Shown: positions 23,337 through 32,189 of the stretch, in pieces
Layout: the number at the start of each line of letters is the position of its first letter
How positions within the stretch are numbered: the stretch's first letter is position 1
Assembly: GCF_902703175.1 (NCBI RefSeq)
Contig: NZ_CACRYJ010000008.1
Span: forward strand, 1-35,617
DNA: 35,617 nucleotides
Direction: 5' to 3'
DNA from: Occultella aeris
Lineage (GTDB): Bacteria > Actinomycetota > Actinomycetes > Actinomycetales > Beutenbergiaceae
Notes under the pieces: model-generated
What the model was told of the DNA's origin: nothing
What the model saw: the letters and a program-made list of their open reading frames with translations, nothing else
Database searches by the model: none
Program-made: the position numbers and the translations under genes

Positions 23337-23951
23337 TCAGAAGTCGATCCGCATGACGACCCGCCGCGGGCTCGGCTCGCCGATCGCGACGAATCCCGCA
23401 GCGGCGAACGCCGCGATGGTCCCGACGTGCAGGTCCTGCTCGATCGTGCCCGCGGTCCTGGTCGGGTATCCCTCGACGGCGCGGGCGCCGCGCGCTCGCG
23501 CATGCTCGACGGCGGCCCGCACCAGGGCGTGGCTGATCCCCCTGCGGCGGTGACCGGCGCGGGTGAAGACGCAGGTCACGGCCCAGATCCCGGCGTCGGT
23601 GCGATCCTCTTCCCGCCCGGTCCACGGGACCCGCGCGACGCGGACCAGCCCGTCGTAGTGGGGGCGTGGTTCGACCGCGCACCACCCGACGGGTTCGCCG
23701 TCGTCGTAGGCGACGAGTCCGCTGGTGGTGTCCGAGCCGGGATTCTCGCATTCGGTCTGCTCCCGCAGCCGGGCCGCGCGCTCGGCGACCGGGAAGTTGG
23801 CGAACGCCTCGCCGCGGGCGAGCTTGTACCGCTGGCACTGGCACCGCGAGCCTTCGCCGCGGGTACCGAGGATCGCCGCCAGGTCAGCCCAGGTTGCCTC
23901 GTTCGCGGGCACGATCCGCAGGTCCGTGACCGCTTCGGCGATCCGTGGCAT
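23337..23951 (-). CDS. GNAT acetyltransferase
   Basis: 204 aa from the ATG at 23951 (MPRIAEAV). The acetyl-CoA site is CVFTRAGHRRRGISHALVRA (about 133-152), followed by GTIAAFAAAGFVAIG. A Cys-rich segment (EGSRCQCQRYK, about 33-43) is characteristic of one actinomycete GNAT subgroup. It converges on the epimerase gene with 2 bases between the stops. The substrate is unknown. Confidence 0.88.
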   Translation of the reverse strand: MPRIAEAVTDLRIVPANEATWADLAAILGTRGEGSRCQCQRYKLARGEAFANFPVAERAARLREQTECENPGSDTTSGLVAYDDGEPVGWCAVEPRPHYDGLVRVARVPWTGREEDRTDAGIWAVTCVFTRAGHRRRGISHALVRAAVEHARARGARAVEGYPTRTAGTIEQDLHVGTIAAFAAAGFVAIGEPSPRRVVMRIDF

Positions 23952-24007
23952 AGCACCGCTCCCCTCGTCGGGACTCGGCCCGCTCGCCCGAACCTCTCCG
24001 GGCGAGC

Positions 24008-24763
24008 CTACGCGGGCAGCCGGTACACCGACACGTGGGACCGGGACTCGGCCGTGAATTCCGCACCTGCGAAGTCCGCGTGCCGGCTCTCCAGCGCGAA
24101 CCCGGCCAGCCGGGCCATCAGGTCCAGTTCCGCGGGCCAGATGTAGCGGTGCGGTGTGCGACCCAGCGTGGCCTCGCGACCGTCCCCGAACCGGAAGTGG
24201 TGGGAGACCACCCGCTGGTTCAGGACGTCGTAGGTGTCCAGGCCCACGTAGCCGTCGTCGGCGCGCCACAGCGTGCCCGGGGCTCCCGGCGGGAGCTTGC
24301 GTAGTTCGGGCACCCACAACTCGATGACGAACGCCCCGCCCGGCCGCAGGTGGCGGGCCGCGTTCGCGAAGCAGGCGACCTGCTCGTCCTGCGTGAGCAG
24401 GTTCGCGATCGTGTTGAACACGAGATAGACCAGACCGTAGTCGCCCAGGCCTGCCTCCGCCGTCGCCATGTCCCCGACAACCACGGGGAGCTCGGCCTCG
24501 CCGACCTTGGTGCGCAACTGAGCGACCATCGGCTCCGAGAACTCGATGCCGGTGACCGGCACCTGCTGGGCCAGCGGGATCGCGACGCGGCCGGTGCCGA
24601 TCGCGAACTCCAGGGCACGTCCGCCGTCGGCCAGCGCCGCGAGCCGCTCGACGGTTGGGCCGAGCACCTCCGGGGCGAACATGCCCTCGCCGGGGGTGTC
24701 GTACTCGGCGGCCGCGGTGGCGTCCCAGAGCTCGGACTGGGTCAGGTCCTCGATACGGGTCAT
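24008..24763 (-). CDS. SAM-dependent methyltransferase
   Basis: 251 aa from the ATG at 24763. Class I methyltransferase motifs: RALEFAIGTGRVAIPLAQQV (motif I, about 50-69), VTGIEFSEPMV with the ribose-binding acidic residue, and VVVGDMATAEAG then YGLVYLVFNTIANLLTQDEQ. The C-terminus is beta-rich. The acceptor is unknown. A 56-base gap separates it from the GNAT gene downstream on the same strand. Confidence 0.9.
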   Translation of the reverse strand: MTRIEDLTQSELWDATAAAEYDTPGEGMFAPEVLGPTVERLAALADGGRALEFAIGTGRVAIPLAQQVPVTGIEFSEPMVAQLRTKVGEAELPVVVGDMATAEAGLGDYGLVYLVFNTIANLLTQDEQVACFANAARHLRPGGAFVIELWVPELRKLPPGAPGTLWRADDGYVGLDTYDVLNQRVVSHHFRFGDGREATLGRTPHRYIWPAELDLMARLAGFALESRHADFAGAEFTAESRSHVSVYRLPA

Positions 24764-24914
24764 GACCGCGATGCTCGTCGCAAGGTCCCGACGGCGTCCA
24801 ACGGTTTTCGAAGGCCGCGCCGTCGGCGGACCATGGTCACGCTCGCGGCACGGTTGGGCCACAACTTGGCAACAGCCGTTCCCCGGAGCCCGTTCGGCCC
24901 GTACGGTCCCGGTC

Positions 24915-25820
24915 ATGACGCGACTGCGGTGGGGCCTCGCATTCATTCTCGGTACGGTGCTTGTGGCCGGGTGCTCGAACGCCGGGTCGGGATCCGAGGA
25001 TTCAGGCGGCGACGCCGGCCACCTGTCGGGCGGCGACGGTGGTGGTGTTGCCGAGCAGGAGGCGGCCGACCGCGACATCAGCGGCGACACCCAACGGCAG
25101 ATCATCACCACGGGGTCCGCGACCGTGGTGGTCGAGGACCCGGCGGAGGCCGCGGACAGGGTGGCCCTGCTCGTCGAGACCGCCGGCGGCCGGGTGGACC
25201 AGCGCTCGGAACGGGCCGCCGGATCCGACGGGCCGGACTCCCTCGGCTGGGCGCACCTGACCATCCGGGTGCCGGCCGACGAGCTCAACGGCCTGATCGA
25301 CGAGCTGGACGAGCTCGGCGACGTCCATGACCTGAGCCAGAGCGCTCAGGACGTCACCCAGGTGGCGGTGGATCTGGACGCCCGGATCGTGGCGCTGCAG
25401 GCCTCCACCGACCGGCTGCTGCAGATCATGGCGGACGCGGCGGACAGCGGTGACCTGATCGCGGCCGAGTCGGCGCTGAGCGAGCGGCAGGCGGAGCTCG
25501 AGTCATTGCAGGCCGAGCGTGCGTACCTGGCCGACCAGGTCTCGATGTCCACGCTGGACGTCAACCTGGAGGCGCACTACGAGCCGACCATCGAGACCGG
25601 CGGATTTCTCGGCGGCCTCGAAACGGGCTGGCGGGCGCTGGTCACGTTCGCGAGCGGAGTGCTGGTGTTCCTCGGCGTGATCGCGCCCTGGCTCCTCCTG
25701 GTGGGCGTCCCGGTGGCCGCCATCGTGTGGCTGACCCGGCGGCGGCGCCGGCGGGCCGCCGCGGGAAGCCCCGGGAGACCGACATCCGCCGACGGCGAGG
25801 CCGCCCCCGACCTGACCTGA
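24915..25820 (+). CDS. DUF4349 lipoprotein with C-terminal membrane helix
   Basis: 301 aa. The signal peptide ends in a lipobox LVAGC with the lipidated Cys at 20, followed by a Gly/Ser/Asp-rich spacer. The DUF4349 domain (about 60-250) includes a coiled coil (LDARIVALQASTDRLLQIMA, then SERQAELESLQAERAYLADQ). A transmembrane helix (about 242-270) and a poly-Arg cytoplasmic tail follow. Extracytoplasmic, anchored at both ends; function unknown. Divergent from the methyltransferase gene. Confidence 0.9.
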   Translation: MTRLRWGLAFILGTVLVAGCSNAGSGSEDSGGDAGHLSGGDGGGVAEQEAADRDISGDTQRQIITTGSATVVVEDPAEAADRVALLVETAGGRVDQRSERAAGSDGPDSLGWAHLTIRVPADELNGLIDELDELGDVHDLSQSAQDVTQVAVDLDARIVALQASTDRLLQIMADAADSGDLIAAESALSERQAELESLQAERAYLADQVSMSTLDVNLEAHYEPTIETGGFLGGLETGWRALVTFASGVLVFLGVIAPWLLLVGVPVAAIVWLTRRRRRRAAAGSPGRPTSADGEAAPDLT

Positions 25821-25862
25821 CGCCGATGTGACACGGCCGGACCGGCGTGGTTGGGTCGGGTC

Positions 25863-26831
25863 ATGAGTGAGCGCCCCCGCGCCGTCGTCGCCGGCGGTTC
25901 CGGCTTCATCGGCACCGCCCTGATCGACGACCTGCGCCGCCGCGGCTACGACGTCACGCGGATCGGGCGGTCCGGACCGGACGCCCGCTGGGACCAGCAG
26001 GCCGAGATCGCCGCGCTTGTCGACGGCGCGGATCTGCTGGTGAACCTCGCCGGCAAGAGCGTCGGCTGCCGCTACCACGACCGGAACCGCAATGAGATCT
26101 ACCGGTCCCGGATCGCGACCACGATGGCGCTGCACCGGGCGGTCGACCGCGCCGCGGAGCCGCCCCGGTTGTGGCTGAACGCGAGCACCGGAACGATCTA
26201 CCGACATGCGATGGACCGGCCGCAGACAGAGGCCGCCGGTGAGTTCGGCGGCGGGTTCTCGGTGGACGTGGCCCGGAACTGGGAGCGGGTGTTCAGCCAC
26301 GGCGACCTGCCCCGGACCCGCCGAGTGGCGCTACGGATGGCGATCGTCCTCGGCGATGACGGGGCGCTGCCGATGCTGCGCACCGCCGCGCGGTTCGGGC
26401 TGGGCGGCCCGGAGTACGACGGCTGGTGGCTGCCCCATCGCCGCTACCGCGGGATCGGGCCGCACCCCACCACGTCGAAGGGGGTCGACCACCACACCGG
26501 TGGGCGGCAGCGGTTCAGCTGGATCCACATCGAGGACGTGCTCGGGGCCGTCGAGTTCCTCGACACCCGTGCGGACCTCGAGGGTCCGGTGAACCTGGCC
26601 GTCCCGGAGGCGAGCGACAACACCACCCTGATGGCAGGGCTGCGCCGGACGGTCGGCGCGCGCGTGGGGCTGCCGGCACCGCGATGGCTGCTCGAGATCG
26701 GGATGCTCGTGCTGCGGCAGGAGTCCGAGCTCGTGCTCAAGAGCCGGTGGGTCGCCCCCGAGAAGCTCCTGGCCGCCGGGTTCGAGTTCCGTCACACCGA
26801 CCTCGAGGCCGCCCTGCGCAACCTCGCGTGA
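25863..26831 (+). CDS. SDR39U1/TIGR01777-type epimerase
   Basis: 322 aa. The dinucleotide-binding motif is VAGGSGFIGTAL (about 9-20), followed by LLVNLAGKSVGCRY, the family-specific LNASTGTIYRHA (about 103-114) and the WIHIEDVLGAVEFL segment. The C-terminal DUF1731 helix region ends VAPEKLLAAGFEFRH. Related to SulA/YfcH-like sugar-nucleotide epimerases; the substrate is unknown. TGTGACA lies upstream at 25827-25833. Confidence 0.9.
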   Translation: MSERPRAVVAGGSGFIGTALIDDLRRRGYDVTRIGRSGPDARWDQQAEIAALVDGADLLVNLAGKSVGCRYHDRNRNEIYRSRIATTMALHRAVDRAAEPPRLWLNASTGTIYRHAMDRPQTEAAGEFGGGFSVDVARNWERVFSHGDLPRTRRVALRMAIVLGDDGALPMLRTAARFGLGGPEYDGWWLPHRRYRGIGPHPTTSKGVDHHTGGRQRFSWIHIEDVLGAVEFLDTRADLEGPVNLAVPEASDNTTLMAGLRRTVGARVGLPAPRWLLEIGMLVLRQESELVLKSRWVAPEKLLAAGFEFRHTDLEAALRNLA

Positions 26832-26912
26832 GCGCTGCGGTCGCTGTCCGCGCCACTGTCTCGCCCGTCAGCGCGGCGGGTGGTCGCCGTTGATCGTGGC
26901 GTTCTGCCGCCC

Positions 26913-27584
26913 TCAGCGCGGCGGGTGGTCCAGCCCGGTGATCAGCCGCTGGTTGGCGGCAATGGTGCGCTCCAGGTCCGCGAACGCGGCCCGCACCTGC
27001 GGGGAGTCCGGATCCTCCCAGGCGATCTCGTCCCGTGCGGCCGCCTCGGCCTGGATCCGGCGCATGTGGTCGCGGGCCTGGGCGGTCTGGTCCGCTTGAG
27101 GCCCGGCGGCGCCGAGCGCGGACTGGATGCTCAGGGCGGCGGTGGCCGCGTCCCGGTCGGCGCGCAGGTCGTGCAACTGTGCGGTGGCGTGGTGCAGTTG
27201 CGACTCGAGCAGGTCCAGGCGCTGCTCGAGGTGGGTGACCTGGCCGTCCAGGCTCGCAAACCTCGTGCGCAGCGCGTCCCGGCGGCGCTCGGCGTCGATG
27301 GCGTCGGTCAGGTGCCGTCTGCCGATCTCGTCCTGCCCGTCCGCCACGGCCCGCCGGGCTCGCTCGGTCGCGGCACGCGCCTCGTCCTCAGCCCGTCCCG
27401 CCTGCAGCTCGGTGCGGCGGCGGCTCACGCTCAGGTCGACGAGCGAGCGCCGGGCGGTGACGAGCAATGCCTGCTGCTCGGACAGGTGGGCCACGAGCCG
27501 CTCGGCGGGGTCACCCTTTGGGGTCCCCGCGCGGCGCACCCGCACCAGGCGCACCAGCCGCGTACGAATTCTGCTCTCAGCCAC
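26913..27584 (-). CDS. Coiled-coil protein, possibly PspA/IM30-like
   Basis: 223 aa from the GTG at 27584, in frame with a basic start (AESRIRTRLVRLVRVRR). Long amphipathic helices rich in Ala/Arg/Glu/Leu (about 25-170) are interrupted at GRRHLTDAI, where PspA-family proteins show a similar break. It ends RLITGLDHPPR. No catalytic motif is visible. Its start overlaps the stop of the membrane protein upstream by 8 bases, so the two are coupled and probably act together. The PspA assignment is tentative. Confidence 0.65.
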   Translation of the reverse strand: MAESRIRTRLVRLVRVRRAGTPKGDPAERLVAHLSEQQALLVTARRSLVDLSVSRRRTELQAGRAEDEARAATERARRAVADGQDEIGRRHLTDAIDAERRRDALRTRFASLDGQVTHLEQRLDLLESQLHHATAQLHDLRADRDAATAALSIQSALGAAGPQADQTAQARDHMRRIQAEAAARDEIAWEDPDSPQVRAAFADLERTIAANQRLITGLDHPPR

Positions 27585-28185
27585 GGCCGCCGGTCCCCGG
27601 ATCAGGCAGGGCGTCACGATCGGCGCGTCGGTCCCAGCTGCGCAGGGCCTCACCCTCGATCTGCAGCCGCTCGGCGGCGGCCCCCAACTCGGCGGCGGCG
27701 CTGTGGTTGCCCATCGCAGACTCCCGCACCCCGGTTGCGAGCCGCCGGTACTCACCGACCTCGCCCGCGATCCGTTCGGTGAGCCGGGCACGCAGCGCCG
27801 GGTCCGGCTCGCGCTCGACGAGTCTGAGCCGCTCGTCGAGGCCGGCGGCGACCGTCTCCAGGTGCTCGGCGATCGCGGGCAGCTCCCCGACCGGGCGACC
27901 CTGCGCACCGGCGGCCGTGAGTGCCCGGGTGGTTGCCTCCCGTTCCCGCGCGATCGCCAACTGAAGGCGTGCGCCCTGGCGACCTGCGCCGTCGGACACC
28001 ACGCTGCGAGCGCCGAGCAGGCCGCGGTCCACCCCGCGACGCAGCGCCTTCGAGCGGCGCACCCGGCGGACCACCAGCCAGAACGCGGTCCCAACGGCCG
28101 CGACGCCCACGGCGGCGGTGCCCGCGAGAACCGCGAGGGTGGTCACCACGAACTCGGTGGCAGCCGTGATCGTCTCGGCGGGCAT
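27577..28185 (-). CDS. Membrane-anchored coiled-coil protein of unknown function
   Basis: 202 aa from the ATG at 28185, with GAGG 9 bases upstream; the GTG at 28191 is a weaker alternative. One N-terminal hydrophobic helix (about 10-38) is followed by a basic stretch RRVRRSKALRRGVDRG and a long helical cytoplasmic region with LETVAAGLDERLRLVER. No known domain is recognised. Coupled to the coiled-coil gene downstream, suggesting a membrane anchor for that partner. Confidence 0.7.
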   Translation of the reverse strand: MPAETITAATEFVVTTLAVLAGTAAVGVAAVGTAFWLVVRRVRRSKALRRGVDRGLLGARSVVSDGAGRQGARLQLAIAREREATTRALTAAGAQGRPVGELPAIAEHLETVAAGLDERLRLVEREPDPALRARLTERIAGEVGEYRRLATGVRESAMGNHSAAAELGAAAERLQIEGEALRSWDRRADRDALPDPGTGGRG

Positions 28186-28360
28186 CTGCACTCACCTCGA
28201 TCTCGGCCGCTTGCGGTGGGGATTCCACTCTACGACGCCGCGGCGGGTCACCCGAAGCCGATTCGTTCCCACCACGTCCGACCCGTTCGAGAAGCGGCCA
28301 GGATCTGACCTGTTCGGCTCGTAACGTTGTTCTCATCGCCCACCGATGAAGGAGCAGGAC

Positions 28361-28777
28361 ATGTTGCGCGGACTCACGACGATCACCTACCTCGCCGACG
28401 ACGTCGCCGCGGCGGCGCGCTGGTATGCCGAACTGCTCGGGACGGAGCCCTACTTCACGCGCCCCGAGACCGGCGACCCGGCCTACGTCGAGTTCCGGAT
28501 CGGCGACTACAGCCACGAGCTCGGGATCATGTCCACCGCCTACTCCGCGCACCCGCACGGGCAGCCTGCCGGCGCCACCGCGTACTGGGCCGTCGATGAC
28601 CTCAACGCCGCCGTGGCCCGGGCCGTCGACCTCGGCGCCACGGCCCACGAGCCGATCACGACCCGCGGGGACGGTTTCGTGACGGCCTCCGTGGTCGACC
28701 CGTTCGGCAATATCCTCGGGCTCATGTTCAACCAGCACTACCTGGACGTGCTCGGCGAGCACGACAGGACGAGCTGA
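28361..28777 (+). CDS. VOC-family (glyoxalase-like) protein
   Basis: 138 aa from the ATG at 28361, with AAGGAG 6 bases upstream. Paired beta-alpha-beta-beta-beta modules are seen: ITYLADDVAAAARWYAELLG at the start, AYWAVDDLNAAVARAVDLGA in the middle and VVDPFGNILGLMFNQHY at the end. Likely metal-ligand positions are His 66 or nearby and a late Gly-Leu-Met strand; the ligand set is incomplete, so it may be a non-enzymatic binder. It converges on the ABC ATPase gene 4 bases downstream. Confidence 0.87.
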   Translation: MLRGLTTITYLADDVAAAARWYAELLGTEPYFTRPETGDPAYVEFRIGDYSHELGIMSTAYSAHPHGQPAGATAYWAVDDLNAAVARAVDLGATAHEPITTRGDGFVTASVVDPFGNILGLMFNQHYLDVLGEHDRTS

Positions 28778-28781
28778 GGTT

Positions 28782-29462
28782 TCAGGCCGGGGCGAGCGCC
28801 TGAGCCCGGCCGTCGACGATCTCGACCACCCGGTCGGCGTGGGCGAGATGGTCCCGGTCGTGGGTCACCATCACGGTGGCCAGCTCCCGCTCGGTGGTGA
28901 GCCGGCGGATCAGGTCAAGGATCGCCGCACCGCGCTCGGAGTCCAGCGCGCTCGTCGGCTCGTCGACGAGCAGCACGGACGGTGAATTCATCAGTCCACG
29001 CGCGATCGTGACGCGCTGACGCTGGCCGCCGGAGAGCTGGTGGGGGCGGCGGCCGGCCTGGGCGGCGAGCCCGACGGCGTCCAGTAGTTCCAGCGCCCGC
29101 TCGCCCGCCGCCGTGGGGGCCTCGCCGGCGAGGTGCGCCATCACCGTGAGCTGCTCGAGCGCGGTGAGGGAGGCGAGCAGGTTCGCGGACTGGAACACGA
29201 TCCCGATCCGGTCCCGGCGCACCCGGGTGCGCTGCTTGGCGTTCAGGCCGACCAGGTCGGTGCCGTCGAGAAGCACCTGGCCTGAGTCGGGGGTGATCAG
29301 CGTGGCGGCGACTGCGAGCAGGCTGGACTTGCCGGACCCGGACGGGCCGACGACGGCGGTGAGCTCGCCCGGTTCGGCATGCAGGGTGACGTGGTCGAGC
29401 GCGGTGAGGCGGCCGTCGCCGTCGGGGTAGGTGAGGGTGACGTCGTTGAGGTGCATGGTCAT
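28782..29462 (-). CDS. MacB/LolD-type ABC transporter ATPase
   Basis: 226 aa, the usual length. Walker A is GPSGSGKSS (about 39-47), the Q-loop FQSANLLASL, the signature LSGGQRQRVTIARGLM, Walker B VLLVDEPTSALD and the switch MVTHDRDH. Works with the FtsX-type permease encoded just upstream on the same strand. Such pairs often export peptides or antimicrobials or drive cell-envelope work. Confidence 0.95.
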   Translation of the reverse strand: MTMHLNDVTLTYPDGDGRLTALDHVTLHAEPGELTAVVGPSGSGKSSLLAVAATLITPDSGQVLLDGTDLVGLNAKQRTRVRRDRIGIVFQSANLLASLTALEQLTVMAHLAGEAPTAAGERALELLDAVGLAAQAGRRPHQLSGGQRQRVTIARGLMNSPSVLLVDEPTSALDSERGAAILDLIRRLTTERELATVMVTHDRDHLAHADRVVEIVDGRAQALAPA

Positions 29463-29528
29463 GGCAGGTGTGCTCCGGTCCCGATAGTGACGATCTACGA
29501 AATGGTGATGACGCCGGTGGCGCGCTTG

Positions 29529-30590
29529 CTACCGGGCCGCACCGAGGGCGGTGAGCGGGTCCACGGTGGCGATCCGGCGCAGCGAGGCCGCCGCCCCGAC
29601 CAGGCCGAGGACCACCAGCAGCGCCGCGGGCAGCAGGACCGTGGCCGGGGTCAGCACGAACGGCACCGCGGTGGCGGCGAGCGCGCCGAGTCCCGCGGCG
29701 AGGGCGGCGCCGAGGCCGGTCCCGAAGAGGAGCAGGACGAACGCCTGCCCGACGGCGTCGCGCACCAGGTAGCCGGTCGATGCGCCGACTGCCTTGAGGA
29801 TCGCGATCTCTGGGCTCCGCTGCACGGTCCAGACCGTGAAGAACGCTCCGATCACGAGTGCCGAGATGGCGAGCAGCAGGCCGCGCATGAGTTGCAGGGA
29901 CCCGTTCTCCGAGGAGTAGGAGCCGATCGCGTTCAGGGAGTCGGCCACGGTGACGGTCTCGGTGCCGAGGGCGGCGTCGGCGGCGGCGAGGTCGGCGGTG
30001 CCGGCCCGGATCGCGAGCACGGTCGCGGCGTCCGGTGCGGTCCCGGTCATCGGCCGGTCGGCGTCCGAGATCCAGGCGACGGGCGCGTGGGAGTAGGAGT
30101 CCCGCCCGGCGACGGCTGCGACCTCGAGCTCGACGCCGCCGACGGTGATGGTGTCCCCGGCCGCTACGCCGAGGTCCTCGGCGGCCTGCTCGGCGAGCAC
30201 CACCTCGCCGCTGCGCACGGCTACCGGCGGCAGCGTGGAGGCGTCGTCGACGGCGAAGAACGCCACGCCCGTGGTGCGCGCGCCGGACTCGGCGCGGGTC
30301 ATCCCGAGCGTGAGCGGTTCGACCGCGGCCACGCCGGTCACGTCCGCCCAGTCCGCCTGGGTCTGCGCGGGGATGGCGGAGTCGGAGAACGAGATGTCCT
30401 GGTCCGCAGCCGGTGCGGCGAACACGACGTGATCGGCGTCCAGGTCCGTGATGGCCGAGATGTTCTCGCGGCCGAGGCCGGCGGTGAGCCCGGACAACAG
30501 CACCACGAGCAGTGTGATGAGGGTGACGACGGCGCCCATCAGGGCGAATCGTCCCTTCGCGAACTTCAGGTCCCTGAGGGCTACGAACAC
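29529..30590 (-). CDS. FtsX/MacB-type ABC transporter permease
   Basis: 353 aa from the GTG at 30590, with GGAGAT 5 bases upstream; the long upstream open frame is rejected. An N-terminal helix (about 17-40), a large extracytoplasmic domain (about 45-225) and three C-terminal helices (about 230-252, 275-305 and 310-335) give the MacB layout. The C-terminal IRATVDPLTAL-type sequence (LRRIATVDPLTALGAAR) is the usual FtsX ending. Partner of the ATPase at 28782. Confidence 0.92.
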   Translation of the reverse strand: MFVALRDLKFAKGRFALMGAVVTLITLLVVLLSGLTAGLGRENISAITDLDADHVVFAAPAADQDISFSDSAIPAQTQADWADVTGVAAVEPLTLGMTRAESGARTTGVAFFAVDDASTLPPVAVRSGEVVLAEQAAEDLGVAAGDTITVGGVELEVAAVAGRDSYSHAPVAWISDADRPMTGTAPDAATVLAIRAGTADLAAADAALGTETVTVADSLNAIGSYSSENGSLQLMRGLLLAISALVIGAFFTVWTVQRSPEIAILKAVGASTGYLVRDAVGQAFVLLLFGTGLGAALAAGLGALAATAVPFVLTPATVLLPAALLVVLGLVGAAASLRRIATVDPLTALGAAR

Positions 30591-30800
30591 GTGGTATCTC
30601 CAAGGTACGGCTGGATGGTGGCGAGCAGCCACCGGGTGATCCGGCAAGGCCGGTGCCGCCTTGTCGGCGACCTCGCTCAGCGTCTCTCCCGGGCCCGGTG
30701 CGCCACATCGCTCGCCGGATGGCTTCGCGGACGGCGAAGGTCGGAGCGCGCGGTCCAACGTTCGATGGATGCCGGCTGGACCCGGGCTCCGTACGCTGGG
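30591..30800. promoter_or_regulatory. Divergent control region of the ABC transporter and two-component genes
   Basis: An inverted repeat CAAGGC (30645-30650), 7 bases, GCCTTG (30658-30663) lies between the divergent genes. A -10-like TACGCT (30792-30797) just before the kinase gene suggests a leaderless or near-leaderless kinase mRNA. The dyad is a candidate response-regulator site for the transporter promoter (inference). Confidence 0.35.
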
Positions 30801-30806
30801 ATGGCC

Positions 30807-32189
30807 ATGACGACCGCTCACCGCACCCCCGGACCCGCCAGCGGCGCAGCGCCGCCCGTGCCGTGGCTGCTCCGGCTGTGCCTGCACCTGCTCGTCGCGG
30901 TGCTGCTGATCCTCGCCGCCGTACGGGCGTTCAACCCCGACGGCGGAGCACCGGTCGCGGTGATGGTCGTCGCCATCGTGGTGGGCCTGGTGTACGCGGC
31001 CGGTCCGCTGACGTCCGCGGTGCAGCCCGGCACCAGGGCCGCCGGCCTCTGGCTCGGCGTGCTGCTCGCGACCTGGCTGGTGCTGCTGTGGCTCACCCCG
31101 GATGCGATCTGGCTGGCGTTCGCCTGGTTCTTCCTGCTGTTGCACCTGCTGTCCTGGCGCACCGGGCTGATCATGGTGGTGCTGACGGCCGTCGCCGCTG
31201 TGGCCGGGTTCGCCTGGCACCAGCCGGCCTTCACCCCTGCCATGGCGATCGGCCCGTTCCTCGGTGCGGCGGTCGCGGTGGCCACCGTGTGGGGGTTCCA
31301 GCAGCTGAGCACCGAGTCCGAGCGGCGCCGTGCCCTGATCGCCGAACTCCTGCAGACGCGCGCCGAACTCGCCGCCGCCGAGCGCGAGCAGGGCGTCCTC
31401 GCCGAGCGCGCGCGCCTGGCGCGGGAGATCCACGACACGCTGGCCCAGGGCCTGTCCAGCATCCAGCTGCTGCTGCTCGCGTCCGGCCGGCGTCTGGCCG
31501 CGCACCCCGAACTGGCGGACGTCGCCACGCACGTGGAGCAGGCGCGGGCCACCGCGCAGGAGAACCTCGGCGAAGCCCGGCGCCTGGTCGCGGCGCTCGC
31601 CCCGGCCGACCTGCAGGGCGGGTCGCTGGTCGGGGCGCTGCGCCGGTTGTGCGCCACCACCACCGAGCGCACCGGCCTGCCGGTGACGTTCCGCCTGGAG
31701 GGTGGCCCGGTCGCGCTGCCGACACCGGTCGAGGTTGCCCTGTTGCGGATCGCCCAGTCCGCCCTGGCCAACACCACGCGGCACGCCGGGGCGACCCGCG
31801 CCGCCGTGACGCTGACCGTGATGGACCAGCAGGTCGCGCTCGACGTGGTGGACGACGGCGTCGGTTTCGATGCCGCGGCCCTCACCTCGGCGGGTGCGGA
31901 CCGCCCGGCGCCAGGCCCCGACGGCGGCTTCGGCCTGGCCTCGATGCGTTCCCGCGCCGTCGAGCTCGGCGGCACCCTGACCGTCGAGTCCACTCCGGGG
32001 CACGGCACCGCCCTGGCCGTGACGTTCCCGATCGCGACGGAGCGGACCGACCCGGCGACCGCCGCCGAGCAGTCCGGCCCGGCCACCGCCGTCAGGCCTG
32101 ACGACCCACGGACGGCGACCGGACCCGCCAACCCAGCCACCGCCGTCGGGCCTGGTGCCGACCATCCGAGCGAACGGCCGCGGCCGTGA
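30807..32189 (+). CDS. NarL-type sensor histidine kinase
   Basis: 460 aa from the ATG at 30807 (ATG at 30801 also possible). Five or six N-terminal transmembrane helices with almost no extracellular domain (about 15-165) suggest membrane-stress or transporter-linked sensing. A coiled coil leads to the HisKA_3 phospho-acceptor AREIHDTLAQGLSSIQ. The HATPase domain shows LRIAQSALANTTRHA, VVDDGVGF and GFGLASMRSRAVELGG. A ~50-residue Ala/Thr/Pro-rich tail with a 19-bp DNA direct repeat ends the protein. GTGA overlap with the regulator gene. Confidence 0.93.
   Translation: MTTAHRTPGPASGAAPPVPWLLRLCLHLLVAVLLILAAVRAFNPDGGAPVAVMVVAIVVGLVYAAGPLTSAVQPGTRAAGLWLGVLLATWLVLLWLTPDAIWLAFAWFFLLLHLLSWRTGLIMVVLTAVAAVAGFAWHQPAFTPAMAIGPFLGAAVAVATVWGFQQLSTESERRRALIAELLQTRAELAAAEREQGVLAERARLAREIHDTLAQGLSSIQLLLLASGRRLAAHPELADVATHVEQARATAQENLGEARRLVAALAPADLQGGSLVGALRRLCATTTERTGLPVTFRLEGGPVALPTPVEVALLRIAQSALANTTRHAGATRAAVTLTVMDQQVALDVVDDGVGFDAAALTSAGADRPAPGPDGGFGLASMRSRAVELGGTLTVESTPGHGTALAVTFPIATERTDPATAAEQSGPATAVRPDDPRTATGPANPATAVGPGADHPSERPRP
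32082..32154 (+). repeat. Direct repeat in the kinase C-terminal tail
   Basis: GCCACCGCCGTCaGGCCTG (32082-32100) recurs as GCCACCGCCGTCgGGCCTG (32136-32154), 54 bp or 18 codons apart, encoding repeated ATAV(R/G)P peptides in a low-complexity tail. It probably arose by slippage or duplication. Confidence 0.6.

Noticed and set aside
29379-30800. N-terminal extension of the histidine kinase
   Set aside because: This part is antisense to the permease and low complexity. The kinase proper begins at 30801 or 30807.
30591-32165. Extension of the FtsX permease to a much larger protein
   Set aside because: The upstream frame runs antisense through the histidine kinase. A GTG with good ribosome binding site at 30590 starts a normal-length permease.
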